A stretch of 64,000 nt of DNA from Rhodococcus marinonascens NBRC 14363. Lineage in GTDB: Bacteria; Actinomycetota; Actinomycetes; Mycobacteriales; Mycobacteriaceae. Below are positions 43,979 to 53,500 of this stretch, piece by piece. The DNA is taken from positions 62,001 to 126,000 of the forward strand of contig NZ_BCXB01000014.1 of the NCBI RefSeq assembly GCF_001894885.1, in the 5' to 3' direction. The notes beneath the pieces are model-generated. The model was given only the letters and a program-made list of their open reading frames with translations. It made no database searches and was not told the origin of the DNA. The stretch's first letter is position 1, and each line of letters opens with the position of its first letter. The position numbers were made by a program, and so were the translations under genes.

Positions 43979-45910
43979 ACTTCGGTTGTGATTCGGGAGG
44001 ACCGCGGCAGCCGCGATCAACACTATGCCCACCGTTGTGGGGATGACACCGACCCCCATTTCGGGGTCGTCCACCCGCGCCTGTGTAAGCGGCCACGACA
44101 AGAGGTATATCCCCATCGCAACGGCCGAGCCGAGGAGGAGTGCAACCGCCCGGGGGGACCGGGCGCGTGAAGCGACGACGACTGCCACTACGACCGCGGC
44201 ACCGAGCAGAACGCGCCCCCAGACGTCGAGACCCCACGGAACTTCCGCGAACGACGTGGCGGCGTATTCGTCGCCACGTGCGTCGGTCCCATGGAACAGA
44301 GGCAACCCCAGGCCGACGAGCGCGGCCACCGCACCGAGACCGCCGACCACCAGCACCGAAACGGCGGTGGACGGGTCCTCGGACATGTCGATTTCATCGC
44401 GTTCCGCGGAACCGGCGGACCATGTCAGCGCGCCCGTTACGCTAGCCATAAGGGCGGCGCACCAAAGCAGGACCGCGCCGATGCCCGCCCCCACTCCCGG
44501 CACGTCGGTGGCGAGGACTACAGACTGCGATACGCCGGTCACCGAGAACGGGATCGTCACCCACAGCACCCCGACAGCGGGCCGGACCGCGGACGCAAAT
44601 TCCGACAGCAGCAGCCAGACGCATCCGACAGCGAGGACGACCGAGGCGACGAGTACCACTCGGGTCGCTAAGAAGTCCGGGCGGACAGTGCCTGCAGGGA
44701 ACTCGAGAACCGGGAGCAGAGCACCGACACCAGCAAGCACCGCGGTGGAGATTCCGGCAATGCCCGCGGCGATGTGCCACCGCGCTATGCGAGCACGCGC
44801 CGCAGTGGCCTCAGCCCGCAGTGCCGCCTTGGCGACGCCCTTCGCAGACGGCATCACGGCACCCTGCTTTCGGGAAGAGACCTGGGTCGGAGCCTCGAGG
44901 GTTCTCGCGATCCTTTCGTCGCGCTTGCGATCGATCATCGGGAGGCAGATTCCGACGAGCACAAGGAGGCCCGCACCGACGGTTCCCCATACCGCCCCCG
45001 GGCCGGGGGCGATACGGTCGCCTGCGGTGAGTCCGGCCACCAGACGCGTCCCGACCACTCCCAGTGCGGCCAGGCCTGCTCCGACGAGCGCACCGGACGC
45101 GACGGTCGGCGAGAGGGACGCCAACGCCGAGGCCACCACGATCAGGACGGCTACCGCTACGAGGCCTGCACCGGCAGACGAGGCGAGGTATGACTCAACT
45201 ACGGGCGGCACGAGGATCACAGGATCCTGGGAGACGAACGACGGAGCGAACAGGGCTCCCATGAGTAGAACGGCGGCCACCACCGCCACCGCAGACGGCA
45301 GAAAGCCCACACGCGCACCCGTGGCACGCCCGACCTGCTCGGCACTGCGGGCGCCGCCGTAACCGTCTGCGAGTGACGCCTGGTGAATCGCGACCATGCC
45401 GAACACTCCGGCGATGGCGATCAGCGCATGGCCGACGAGAACCGCATACGCGCCGGTTCCGGCAGCGAGTTCGGCTGCGGTCTCGGGTCTGAAGAGTTCG
45501 AAGCGGTTGGCGTCGATCGCGTCGGTCCATAATTGCGTGTCCAACACGACCGCACCGACGGACACCGCGCCGGCACCTACCAATACTGCCCCTGCCACGG
45601 CGGTGCGGCGGGCCAGCACGGCCAGTACGGCCAGTACCGGCGCCGCGACTGCGGACACGGCGGCCCACGCTACGGCCGAACCGACACCGGACAGCGACTC
45701 GACCCCACCTGCCGATCGAACGGCATGGAGGAATGGCGCCGACGCCACTCCCAGACCGCCGACAAGTCCCAGGACGACTGCGACCGCACACCCCATGCGG
45801 GCACGGACGGGATCAGGCTCCTCGACGCCCGTCTGACCGGCACCGCCGGACGAACCAACACGTTCGGGTACGGCCCTGCGCCCACCTCGAGATCGAGTTG
45901 ATGACGACAC
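43973..45910 (-). CDS. large polytopic membrane protein of unknown function
   Basis: A 645-residue protein with about 14-16 hydrophobic segments separated by short charged loops and one longer cytosolic stretch near residues 330-365 (DRKRDERIARTLEAPTQVSS). The N-terminus is basic and Gly/Ser-rich. It is very rich in Ala, Val and Gly, with no recognised transporter motif. It is transcribed toward sucC, and its stop codon lies inside the last repeat unit. It is absent at this place in mycobacteria as I recall the order, so it may be rhodococcal. Confidence 0.8.
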   Translation of the reverse strand: MSSSTRSRGGRRAVPERVGSSGGAGQTGVEEPDPVRARMGCAVAVVLGLVGGLGVASAPFLHAVRSAGGVESLSGVGSAVAWAAVSAVAAPVLAVLAVLARRTAVAGAVLVGAGAVSVGAVVLDTQLWTDAIDANRFELFRPETAAELAAGTGAYAVLVGHALIAIAGVFGMVAIHQASLADGYGGARSAEQVGRATGARVGFLPSAVAVVAAVLLMGALFAPSFVSQDPVILVPPVVESYLASSAGAGLVAVAVLIVVASALASLSPTVASGALVGAGLAALGVVGTRLVAGLTAGDRIAPGPGAVWGTVGAGLLVLVGICLPMIDRKRDERIARTLEAPTQVSSRKQGAVMPSAKGVAKAALRAEATAARARIARWHIAAGIAGISTAVLAGVGALLPVLEFPAGTVRPDFLATRVVLVASVVLAVGCVWLLLSEFASAVRPAVGVLWVTIPFSVTGVSQSVVLATDVPGVGAGIGAVLLWCAALMASVTGALTWSAGSAERDEIDMSEDPSTAVSVLVVGGLGAVAALVGLGLPLFHGTDARGDEYAATSFAEVPWGLDVWGRVLLGAAVVVAVVVASRARSPRAVALLLGSAVAMGIYLLSWPLTQARVDDPEMGVGVIPTTVGIVLIAAAAVLPNHNRSR

Positions 45911-46069
45911 ATTTCCGACGTTATCGCTTCCATACGGCCCGCCCAGGATTACGACGCGCGCGTCCGGGTACGAGATTCAATCGATCACATGCGGAGCCGA
46001 CAGTTTTCCCAGTTCAGCCTGTGATGCGTGTCACATGTAGCCCTCTCCATGGGCTATAGGTTGCGCGCA

Positions 46070-46091
46070 TCGCAACCGTTTCGTTACCGTC
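46070..46091. promoter_or_regulatory. 11-bp direct repeat, MtrA-box-like
   Basis: TCGCAACCGTT is followed directly by TCGTTACCGTC, an 11-bp spaced direct repeat about 50-70 nt upstream of the M23 peptidase start. Response regulators of the OmpR type, including MtrA which controls cell-wall hydrolases, bind repeats at one-helical-turn spacing. The assignment to MtrA is inference. Confidence 0.35.
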
Positions 46092-46142
46092 GCCCCGGGA
46101 ATAAGTCACAGGCAGGTCACGATCAGGAGGACGGACGGCACT

Positions 46143-47153
46143 ATGCACCACCGCAGTCAGTTCACGGCCAGCCGTTTCGCGAGTAACCACGATGACGAAT
46201 TGCTGGATCACAAGGACGACGCCACTCCCCCGTTTCTTTCCGATTCGATCGAGCATTTTTCCGATTCGATCGAGTATCTCCCGAGTTCGGTCGAGCGTTA
46301 CAACGAGTTCGATATCCCCGGGTTTACTCCCCGCAACGATTCCGAATCCGTGTCCGCCCACTCGGTCGAGGGCGCACCCTCCCACTTCCGTCGCGGCGCA
46401 CACCGAGTCCCAGCTCCCCCCTCAGCCCTCAAGGGCCGAGCTGCCGTGCTTGCTGTCGCTGCGGGCGCCGTAGTCGCCGGGGGCCAGGCGGCAGTCAGCA
46501 GTGCACCATCCAGCTCCTCCGATTACTCCGAGGTTGCCCTCGCCAGTGACCAGTCGAGCGCCATCGGGGCGACGGCCGAACCGCAGGCAGCTCAGTTCTC
46601 CACAGATACCGGCATCGCCACGTCTACATCGAACGCGCCGCAGGTCCTCAACGTCGCGAACGCCACCGACCTGTCGCAGTTCAGCAACCTCCTCGCCAAG
46701 GGGCAGCGCTTCAGCGAACAGCGAGCAGCACGCGAAGCTGCCGCGCGCCGGCCACTCTTTGTCCTCCCCGCCGCGGGAACGTATACCTCCCACTTCGGCG
46801 GCCGCTGGGGTGACATGCACGCAGGCATCGACATCGCGAACGCGATCGGCACACCCATCCTGGCGGTTGCCGACGGTGAGGTCATCGACGCGGGTCCAGC
46901 TTCAGGTTTCGGCATGTGGGTCCGACTGTTGCACGCAGACGGAACCGTCACCGTGTACGGACACATCAACACCGCGACCGTCTCGGTCGGCCAGACGGTT
47001 ATGGCAGGCGACCAGATCGCCACCATGGGGAACCGCGGCTTCTCCACCGGCCCCCACCTGCACTTCGAGGTTCACCTCCCGGGTGACAACAAAATCGATC
47101 CTCAGCCCTGGTTGGCCACCCGTGGCATCAGCCTCGGCTTCGAGAGGGACTGA
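46143..47153 (+). CDS. M23-family peptidoglycan endopeptidase
   Basis: A 336-residue exported metallopeptidase. The N-terminal 95 residues are polar with an SDSIE repeat, a hydrophobic helix (AAVLAVAAGAVVAGG) acts as signal anchor, a Ser/Ala-rich linker follows, and the catalytic LytM domain occupies residues 210-330. Zinc ligands are in MHAGIDIA (His, Asp) and GPHLHFEVH (second His of HLH), with YGHINT also conserved. It should cleave peptide cross-links of peptidoglycan. The ATG has ggagg about 11 nt upstream. It corresponds in position to mycobacterial Rv0950c. Confidence 0.93.
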   Translation: MHHRSQFTASRFASNHDDELLDHKDDATPPFLSDSIEHFSDSIEYLPSSVERYNEFDIPGFTPRNDSESVSAHSVEGAPSHFRRGAHRVPAPPSALKGRAAVLAVAAGAVVAGGQAAVSSAPSSSSDYSEVALASDQSSAIGATAEPQAAQFSTDTGIATSTSNAPQVLNVANATDLSQFSNLLAKGQRFSEQRAAREAAARRPLFVLPAAGTYTSHFGGRWGDMHAGIDIANAIGTPILAVADGEVIDAGPASGFGMWVRLLHADGTVTVYGHINTATVSVGQTVMAGDQIATMGNRGFSTGPHLHFEVHLPGDNKIDPQPWLATRGISLGFERD

Positions 47154-47184
47154 CCGCGCCCAGGCGCACCCCGAACCGACGACG

Positions 47185-47223
47185 ACGACGGCGCATGCAT
47201 TTCCTGCATGCGCCGTCGTTTTC
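47185..47223. terminator. bidirectional terminator
   Basis: Perfect 15-bp stem, arms 47185-47199 and 47205-47219, 5-nt loop, followed by a short T-run. It sits between the convergent peptidase and helicase genes. Confidence 0.93.
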
Positions 47224-47229
47224 GTCTAC

Positions 47230-49698
47230 CTACAGCTTTATCATCGGCACGCCGCCGATCAGCATCAACCGCACCTTACCCGCGCTGCCGAAATCGACGG
47301 TGACTGTTGCAGTCGGCCCGGCGCCTTTGGTCTCGAGAACTGTACCCAGACCGTACTTGTCGTGACTGACGCGGTCGCCGACCGCGAGTATCAGGGTGTT
47401 GTTGCGGGACCGGGCGGCACCAAAACTCGGACTCGAGGCCGAACCGCCACCCAAGCCCTGACCGCCGTAACCCGATCCGCGCGCGCGGCCACCGCCGATC
47501 GCGCCACCCGAACCGATGCCGGTGCCCGGGTCCTCACGGCGCCAGTGCACCAGGTCCGAGGGGATCTCCTGCAGAAACCGCGACTCGGGGTTCTGGATGG
47601 GCTGACCCCACGCCGAGCGCATGACGGCCCGGGTCAGGTACAACCGGTGTCGGGCACGAGTGATGCCCACGTACGCGAGCCTGCGCTCCTCGGACAACTC
47701 AGTGGGGTCGCCGAGTGCCCGCATGTGCGGGAACTGACCGTCCTCCCATCCGGTGACGAAGACGACCGGGAACTCGAGGCCCTTCGCGGTGTGCAGCGTC
47801 ATCAGCGTGACGACACCTTCGTCGCTGTCCGGTAGCTGATCGGAATCCGCGACCAGTGAGACCCTTTCCAGGAAGGCGGCGAGTGAACCCGGGTCGGGTT
47901 CGCCGTCCCGCGCTTCGACGTCGCCGTCCTCCGGCGGTTCGACGAGTCCGAGCGCATTCCTGGCGTCGGAGCTGAACTCGCGGGCCACACTGGCGAGTTC
48001 GTTGAGGTTGTCTAGCCGGGCCCCGTCCTGGGGATCGCTACTCGCCGCGAGTTCGGCATGGTAGCCCGTCCGTTCGAGGACAGCCTCGACAACGTCACCG
48101 ATATCGCCAAGTTGATCGGGAACAATGTGGTCTGCGGCGGTCTCTGGTGGGAGAAGAATCCGCAGTCCGTCCATGAGTTCGAGGAAGGACGCGACGGCCT
48201 TCTGAGAACGCGAATTCAGCAACGACACCCGACCTTCCCCACCGTCCCGCAATGCCTCGGCGAAGCTGATGCCCCGTTGCTCGGCGTGGACGGCTACACA
48301 GGCCTCGGCGCGATCGCCGATGCCGCGACGCGGCGTGTTCAGGATGCGGCGCAGACTGACCGTATCGTCCTCGTTCGCGAGGACGCGGAGATACGCGACT
48401 ATGTCACGCACCTCTTTGCGCTCGTAGAAACGCACCCCGCCGACGACCTTGTACGGAACGCCAAGCCGGATGAAGATCTCCTCCAGGGCGCGGGAGGAGT
48501 TGTTGGTGCGGTAGAACACTGCGACGTCGCCGAACTTGGCGGCACCCGAATCGACCAACTTGTCGATCTCCGAGGCCACGAACGACGCCTCGTCGTGCTC
48601 GTTGTCGGCCACGTAGCCCGTGATGAGCTCACCCTCGCCCGAATCGGTCCACAGCCGCTTCTCTCGGCGGCCGGCGTTCTTCGAGATCACGGAGTTTGCC
48701 GCCGACAGGATGTTCTGACTCGAGCGGTAGTTCTGCTCCAGCAGAATGGTGCGCGCATCCGGGTAGTCGCGCTCGAACTCCTCGATGTTGCGGATCGTGG
48801 CGCCGCGGAACGCGTAGATCGACTGGTCCGCGTCACCCACCACACATAATTCAGCGGGCGCAACCCCGTGTTCTGCGTCTTCGCCGCCCCCGCTCCCGCC
48901 GACCAGTTCGCGCACGAGCATGTATTGGGCGTGGTTCGTGTCCTGGTACTCATCGACCAGTACGTGGCGGAACCGGCGTCGGTAGTATTCGGCCACCTGC
49001 GGGAATGCATGCAGCATCGCGACCGTCTCGCCGATCAGGTCGTCGAAGTCAAGCGCGTTCGCCGAACGCAACCGCTGCTGATAGTGGCCGTACACCTTGG
49101 CGATCAGCCGCGGCAGCTCCGCCGGATCCTTGTCCGCGTCGGCCGCCGCTTGCTCGGGTGCGACGAGTTCATTCTTGAGATTCGAGATGTGGGTTGCGAG
49201 TAGCCGCGCCGAATACCGCTTGGTATCGATGTTCAGATCCTTGGCGATCATCGTCAGCAGCCGTCGCGAATCATCCGCGTCGTAGATCGAGAAATTCGAA
49301 TTGAGGCCGGGCACCAGTGTCGCCTGCGCCCGCAGGATGCGCACGCAGCTTGAATGGAAGGTGGACACCCACATGCTGTTGCCCCGGGGGCCGACGAGGT
49401 GGGCGACGCGCTCCCGCATCTCCGCGGCCGCCTTGTTGGTGAAGGTGATGGCCAGGATCTGACCGGGCATCACGCCCCTCTCTGCCAGCAAATATGCGAT
49501 GCGCCGGGTGAGCACAGCCGTCTTGCCCGAGCCTGCACCCGCGACGATCAACAGTGGCGATCCTGCATGCACGACCGCTTCCCGCTGCGGTGGATTGAGG
49601 CCCTGAAGTAGCGCGTCCGATCCCCCGCGTCGAGGTGAAGCGCCACGCGGGGCCGATGCCGCGCTCGTGGAAGAAGCAGTGCCGGAGATAGTGTTCAT
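47230..49698 (-). CDS. pcrA: ATP-dependent DNA helicase UvrD1/PcrA
   Basis: An 822-residue superfamily 1A helicase, 3'-5', for repair and replication restart, and in mycobacteria the Ku-dependent partner UvrD1. Motif I is VAGAGSGKTAVLTRR, motif II has VLVDEYQDTN, motif III GDADQSIYAFRGA, motif V TLHTAKGLEFPVVFV and motif VI AYVGITRARHRLYL. The C-terminus carries a Gly/Ser-rich linker and a Tudor-like VGDRVSHDKYGLGTV domain, as in PcrA. Length is normal. It is monocistronic and divergent from the chorismate mutase leader. Confidence 0.96.
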   Translation of the reverse strand: MNTISGTASSTSAASAPRGASPRRGGSDALLQGLNPPQREAVVHAGSPLLIVAGAGSGKTAVLTRRIAYLLAERGVMPGQILAITFTNKAAAEMRERVAHLVGPRGNSMWVSTFHSSCVRILRAQATLVPGLNSNFSIYDADDSRRLLTMIAKDLNIDTKRYSARLLATHISNLKNELVAPEQAAADADKDPAELPRLIAKVYGHYQQRLRSANALDFDDLIGETVAMLHAFPQVAEYYRRRFRHVLVDEYQDTNHAQYMLVRELVGGSGGGEDAEHGVAPAELCVVGDADQSIYAFRGATIRNIEEFERDYPDARTILLEQNYRSSQNILSAANSVISKNAGRREKRLWTDSGEGELITGYVADNEHDEASFVASEIDKLVDSGAAKFGDVAVFYRTNNSSRALEEIFIRLGVPYKVVGGVRFYERKEVRDIVAYLRVLANEDDTVSLRRILNTPRRGIGDRAEACVAVHAEQRGISFAEALRDGGEGRVSLLNSRSQKAVASFLELMDGLRILLPPETAADHIVPDQLGDIGDVVEAVLERTGYHAELAASSDPQDGARLDNLNELASVAREFSSDARNALGLVEPPEDGDVEARDGEPDPGSLAAFLERVSLVADSDQLPDSDEGVVTLMTLHTAKGLEFPVVFVTGWEDGQFPHMRALGDPTELSEERRLAYVGITRARHRLYLTRAVMRSAWGQPIQNPESRFLQEIPSDLVHWRREDPGTGIGSGGAIGGGRARGSGYGGQGLGGGSASSPSFGAARSRNNTLILAVGDRVSHDKYGLGTVLETKGAGPTATVTVDFGSAGKVRLMLIGGVPMIKL

Positions 49699-49779
49699 CG
49701 TCTGTCCAACCTACCGGCGTGTACCGACAGGGCCACAGCCGCTTGGCGCGCGCGGTATCGTCATGTCAAACTGGTACAT

Positions 49780-49851
49780 ATGTTCAGTCCGTCGTCGCGC
49801 CCGCTGTGGCGATTTTTTGTCAGGCACCGGCTTCCGGTGCTTGACAACTGA
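49780..49851 (+). CDS. aromatic-rich leader peptide of chorismate mutase
   Basis: ATG 49780 to TGA 49849-49851, 23 residues. The core reads PLWRFFVRH, with adjacent Trp and two Phe codons (tgg cga ttt ttt) and a further Phe at position 2. The stop follows a hairpin at 49824-49840 and precedes a terminator. There is no strong ribosome-binding site. The layout is that of a ribosome-stalling leader responsive to charged tRNA-Phe or tRNA-Trp. Confidence 0.65.
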   Translation: MFSPSSRPLWRFFVRHRLPVLDN

Positions 49852-49895
49852 ACAGCTCAGGGGCCCCGAACTCCGTACCGGATCCGGGGCTTTTT
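49824..49895 (+). promoter_or_regulatory. transcription attenuator of the chorismate mutase gene
   Basis: First hairpin: gcaccgg (49824-49830), loop ctt, ccggtgc (49834-49840), overlapping the leader peptide end. Terminator: gccccg (49863-49868) pairs with cggggc (49885-49890), with an inner tccg/cgga stem, followed by ttttt (49891-49895). The gene starts 75 nt further on. Ribosome stalling at the Trp/Phe codons would block the first hairpin and favour read-through. Confidence 0.7.
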
Positions 49896-49970
49896 CGTCA
49901 AAGTGCGCCTGGATCGGTAACGACTCGACCCGAACCACCGATCCAAGTTTTGACAAGAGGAGACGAACCA

Positions 49971-50267
49971 ATGAGCACTCAGACCGTGACATCAGCCGAC
50001 AACGAACCCACTGTTCCCATCAACGAAGCGGAAATCGAGGTTCTTCGCGAAGAGATCGACAAGCTCGACGCCGAAATACTCGCCGCGATCAAGCGCCGCG
50101 CCGAGGTCTCGCAGCTTATCGGTCGCACCCGGATGGCGTCCGGCGGTCCTCGCCTCGTTCACAGCCGTGAGATGAAGGTGCTCGAGCGGTTCAACGAACT
50201 CGGCCAGGAAGGCCACACGCTTGCCATGTTGTTGCTGCGCCTCGGGCGAGGTCGTCTCGGTCACTGA
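49971..50267 (+). CDS. chorismate mutase (AroQ type)
   Basis: A 98-residue AroQ-delta chorismate mutase, converting chorismate to prephenate for Phe and Tyr. It has the long helix IEVLREEIDKLDAEILAAIK with catalytic Arg, then RRAEVSQLIGRTRM and GGPRLVHSREMKVLERF, and the C-terminal LLLRLGRGRLGH typical of the intracellular mycobacterial enzyme (Rv0948c), which is activated by DAHP synthase. The ATG has gaggaga 7-8 nt upstream. Expression is probably controlled by the upstream attenuator. Confidence 0.95.
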   Translation: MSTQTVTSADNEPTVPINEAEIEVLREEIDKLDAEILAAIKRRAEVSQLIGRTRMASGGPRLVHSREMKVLERFNELGQEGHTLAMLLLRLGRGRLGH

Positions 50268-50322
50268 GTTCGGGTAGCTCTGAATCCCGAAAGACGGTCG
50301 GCGCTCGTCCCACCTGCAGCCG

Positions 50323-51786
50323 CTACATCTCCAGTGCCACATACTTGGTTGCCAAGTACTCCTCGATACCTTCACTGCCTCCTTCGCGCCCAAAGCCGGA
50401 CGCTTTCACGCCGCCGAAGGGCGCTGCCGTGTCCGAGATGACTCCGCGGTTAACGCCCACCATGCCCGATTCAATGGCGTCAGCCACGCGCAGTGCGCGG
50501 TCGAGGTCTCGGGTGAAGATGTAAGCGGCCAGTCCGAACTCCGTGTCGTTGGCCGCAGCGATCCCCTCTTCCTCGGTGTCGAATCCCGTGATCGCGGCCA
50601 CCGGACCGAAAACCTCCTCCTTCAGAATCCGCGCCTTCGCGGGCACCTCGTCCAGCACGGTCGCAGGGTAGAAATAGCCGCTGCCCTCCGGTGCGACGCC
50701 TCCCAGACGCACCCTGGCGCCCGCCCCGACTGCGTCCTGCACGAGTTCGCCGACCGTCTCGAGTTGATTCGCATTGATCAGCGGACCAAGCGTCGTGTCG
50801 GCCTCCTTACCTGCCCCGAGCGTGTACGACGAAAGCTTGTCCACCAACTTCGCGGTGAACTCCTCGCGCACTCCGTTCGCTACGTGGAAACGGTTGGCCG
50901 CGGTGCAGGCCTCGCCGCCGTTGCGCATCTTGGCCATTACCGCGCCCGCGACCGCCTTGTCGACGTCTGCGTCGTCGAAGACGACGAAGGGTGCGTTGCC
51001 GCCCAGTTCCATTGACGTACGGAGCAGACCCTTCGCCGACTTCTCGACCAGCATCCGTCCCACGCCGGTCGAACCGGTGAAACTGAGCTTCCTCAACCGC
51101 GGGTCCTCGAGCAGCGGGCTCGTGACCTCGCCGGATTTCGAGGTCGGCAACACGGACAGGACACCCTTGGGCAATCCCGCGGCGGCCATCACGTCGGCGA
51201 GCAGCAGCATGGTCAACGGTGTCTCGGAGGCGGGTTTCACGATCATCGTGCATCCGGCCGCCAGCGCCGGTCCAATCTTGCGGGTGCCCATCGCGAGGGG
51301 AAAGTTCCACGGAGTGATCGCCAAACACGGCCCGACAGGCTGCTTGCTCACCAAGATGCGTCCGTTGCCTGCGGGTGCCGGGGTGTAGCGGCCCGCGATA
51401 CGGACCGCCTCCTCGCTGAACCAACGAAAGAACTCTGCCCCGTACTTCACCTCTGCCCTGCTCTCCTGCAGGGCCTTGCCCATCTCCAGGGTCATCAGCA
51501 GCGCGAAGTCGTCGGCACGCTCGGTGATCTTCTCGAACACCGCTCGCAACAGTTCCCCGCGCTCGCGCGCCGGTGTCGCCGCCCACTCCCGCTGCACCGC
51601 GACCGCGGCGTCGAGTGCTTTCATCGCGTCGCCGGGACTGGCATCCGCCACCTCGGCCAGGGCGTCACCCGTCGACGGATCGAATACGGTGAAGGTGGCG
51701 CCACTCTCGGCGTCGCATCGCTCGCCGCCTAGGAAGAGTGTCGTGGGCACGGTTCGCAAGAGTTCGGCAACATCCATAGTTTCCAT
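50323..51786 (-). CDS. NAD(P)-dependent succinate-semialdehyde dehydrogenase, second copy
   Basis: About 487 residues, closely similar to GabD at 26824-28278 (both read EMGKA, YGAEF, RWFSEEAVRI, NGGEACTAANR). Catalytic Glu in MELGGNAPFVVFDDAD and Cys in GGEACTAANR are present. Start choice is uncertain among ATG 51786, 51777 and 51798; none has a good ribosome-binding site. It stands alone, away from gabT, and may serve another semialdehyde. It is divergent from pgi with about 60 bp between them. Confidence 0.92.
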   Translation of the reverse strand: METMDVAELLRTVPTTLFLGGERCDAESGATFTVFDPSTGDALAEVADASPGDAMKALDAAVAVQREWAATPARERGELLRAVFEKITERADDFALLMTLEMGKALQESRAEVKYGAEFFRWFSEEAVRIAGRYTPAPAGNGRILVSKQPVGPCLAITPWNFPLAMGTRKIGPALAAGCTMIVKPASETPLTMLLLADVMAAAGLPKGVLSVLPTSKSGEVTSPLLEDPRLRKLSFTGSTGVGRMLVEKSAKGLLRTSMELGGNAPFVVFDDADVDKAVAGAVMAKMRNGGEACTAANRFHVANGVREEFTAKLVDKLSSYTLGAGKEADTTLGPLINANQLETVGELVQDAVGAGARVRLGGVAPEGSGYFYPATVLDEVPAKARILKEEVFGPVAAITGFDTEEEGIAAANDTEFGLAAYIFTRDLDRALRVADAIESGMVGVNRGVISDTAAPFGGVKASGFGREGGSEGIEEYLATKYVALEM

Positions 51787-51846
51787 AATGCGCCGCATTG
51801 AAGAGAGCACGGAAGTTTCGACGCGCTGGCACTAAGCTCAACTCTT

Positions 51847-53499
51847 GTGAGCCCAGACATCACCGAAACCGCTGCCTGGCAGGAATTGCGTGATCACCAC
51901 GCTCGAATCCAGTCCGTTCATCTTCGAGAGCTTTTCGCCAGGGACCCGGCGCGCGGTAACGAACTCAACGTCTCCATCGGCGACCTGTATATCGACTACA
52001 GCAAGCACCGTGTCGACCGCGAGACTCTCGGGCTACTCCTCGAACTCGCTCGCACCGCCGGGGTGGAGGAGCGACGTGACGCGATGTTCTCAGGCGGACA
52101 CATCAACACTTCGGAGAACCGTGCGGTCCTGCACACTGCGTTGAGGCTGCCTGCTGACGCGACTCTCACCGTCGACGGGCAGGACGTTGTGGCCGACGTC
52201 CACGACGTGCTCAATCGCATGGGCGACTTCACTGACCGCTTGCGGTCCGGGGAATGGCGCGGTTCCACAGGAGAAAAGATCACGACCGTCGTCAACATCG
52301 GCATCGGCGGCTCCGACCTGGGCCCGGCAATGGTCTATCGAGCTCTGCGTCACTACGCCGACGCCGGCATCAGTGTCCGGTTCATCTCCAACATCGACCC
52401 CTCCGACCTGGTGTGCAGCCTGCACGGCCTCGACCCGGCCACCACGCTGTTCATCGTAGCGTCCAAGACGTTCTCGACCCTCGAGACGCTCACCAACGCG
52501 ACCGCCGCACGCCGGTGGCTCCTCGAAGGACTCGGCCTCGGAAGCGAAGCCGTTGCAAAGCATTTCGTCGCCGTCTCCACAGATGCACACAGGGTGGCAG
52601 AGTTCGGCATCGACACGGTCAACATGTTCGGATTCTGGGACTGGGTGGGCGGCCGGTATTCGGTCGATTCGGCCATCGGGCTGTCGGTGATGGCCGCGAT
52701 CGGCAAGGAACGTTTCGCGGAGTTCCTCGCCGGTTTCCACGCGGTGGACGAGCACTTCCGTTCGGCACCTCTCGAAGAGAACGGGCCGGTACTGCTCGGT
52801 CTCATCGGACTCTGGTATTCAAGCTTCTTCGGCGCCGAATCCCGTGCCGTGCTGCCGTATTCCAACGACCTCGCCCGGTTCGCGGCGTACCTGCAGCAGT
52901 TGACTATGGAATCCAACGGCAAGTCGGTACGCGCGGACGGCTCCCCCGTCTCGACACCCACCGGCGAGATCTTTTGGGGTGAGCCGGGAACCAACGGACA
53001 ACACGCCTTCTACCAGTTGCTACATCAGGGCACTCGTTTGGTTCCCGCCGATTTCATCGGCTTCGGCGAGCCCACGGATGATCTTCCTACCGCGGACGGC
53101 ACAGGCAGCATGCACGACCTGTTGATGAGCAACTTCTTTGCCCAGACGAAAGTGTTGGCGTTCGGCAAAACTGCCGAGGAGATTGCCGCCGAGGGAACTC
53201 CCGAATATCTGGTGCCGCACAAGGTGATGCCCGGCAACCGGCCATCCACGACGATCCTCGCGCCCAAGCTCACACCATCCGTTGTCGGACAACTGATTGC
53301 GCTGTACGAGCACCAGTTGTTCGTCGAGGGGATAATCTGGGGAATCGACTCGTTCGACCAGTGGGGCGTCGAGCTAGGCAAGACACAGGCCGTGGAGTTG
53401 CAGTCGGTACTTACTTCCACGGATCCTCCTGCCGCACAGAGCGATACGTCGACGGACAGCCTGGTGCGACGGTACCGCCGTCAGCGCAGGCGCGCTTGA
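51847..53499 (+). CDS. pgi: glucose-6-phosphate isomerase
   Basis: A 550-residue isomerase interconverting glucose-6- and fructose-6-phosphate. The sugar-phosphate site is [19 protein letters not shown], signature 1 is [18 protein letters not shown], the catalytic Glu-containing [20 protein letters not shown] follows, and signature 2 is [14 protein letters not shown] near the end. The start is GTG 51847. Length is normal. It ends one base from the convergent ApbE-like gene. Confidence 0.97.
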   Translation: MSPDITETAAWQELRDHHARIQSVHLRELFARDPARGNELNVSIGDLYIDYSKHRVDRETLGLLLELARTAGVEERRDAMFSGGHINTSENRAVLHTALRLPADATLTVDGQDVVADVHDVLNRMGDFTDRLRSGEWRGSTGEKITTVVNIGIGGSDLGPAMVYRALRHYADAGISVRFISNIDPSDLVCSLHGLDPATTLFIVASKTFSTLETLTNATAARRWLLEGLGLGSEAVAKHFVAVSTDAHRVAEFGIDTVNMFGFWDWVGGRYSVDSAIGLSVMAAIGKERFAEFLAGFHAVDEHFRSAPLEENGPVLLGLIGLWYSSFFGAESRAVLPYSNDLARFAAYLQQLTMESNGKSVRADGSPVSTPTGEIFWGEPGTNGQHAFYQLLHQGTRLVPADFIGFGEPTDDLPTADGTGSMHDLLMSNFFAQTKVLAFGKTAEEIAAEGTPEYLVPHKVMPGNRPSTTILAPKLTPSVVGQLIALYEHQLFVEGIIWGIDSFDQWGVELGKTQAVELQSVLTSTDPPAAQSDTSTDSLVRRYRRQRRRA

Positions 53500-53500
53500 C

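Noticed and set aside
45911-46142. A c-di-AMP (ydaO) riboswitch upstream of the M23 peptidase
   Set aside because: Such riboswitches precede many actinobacterial cell-wall hydrolases, but the conserved GGGGUGAAUC-type core and pairing were not found in these 230 bp.
49667-50170. A frame spanning the chorismate mutase leader
   Set aside because: It runs through the terminator and into the chorismate mutase gene in the wrong frame; the 23-codon leader and ATG 49971 fit the signals better.
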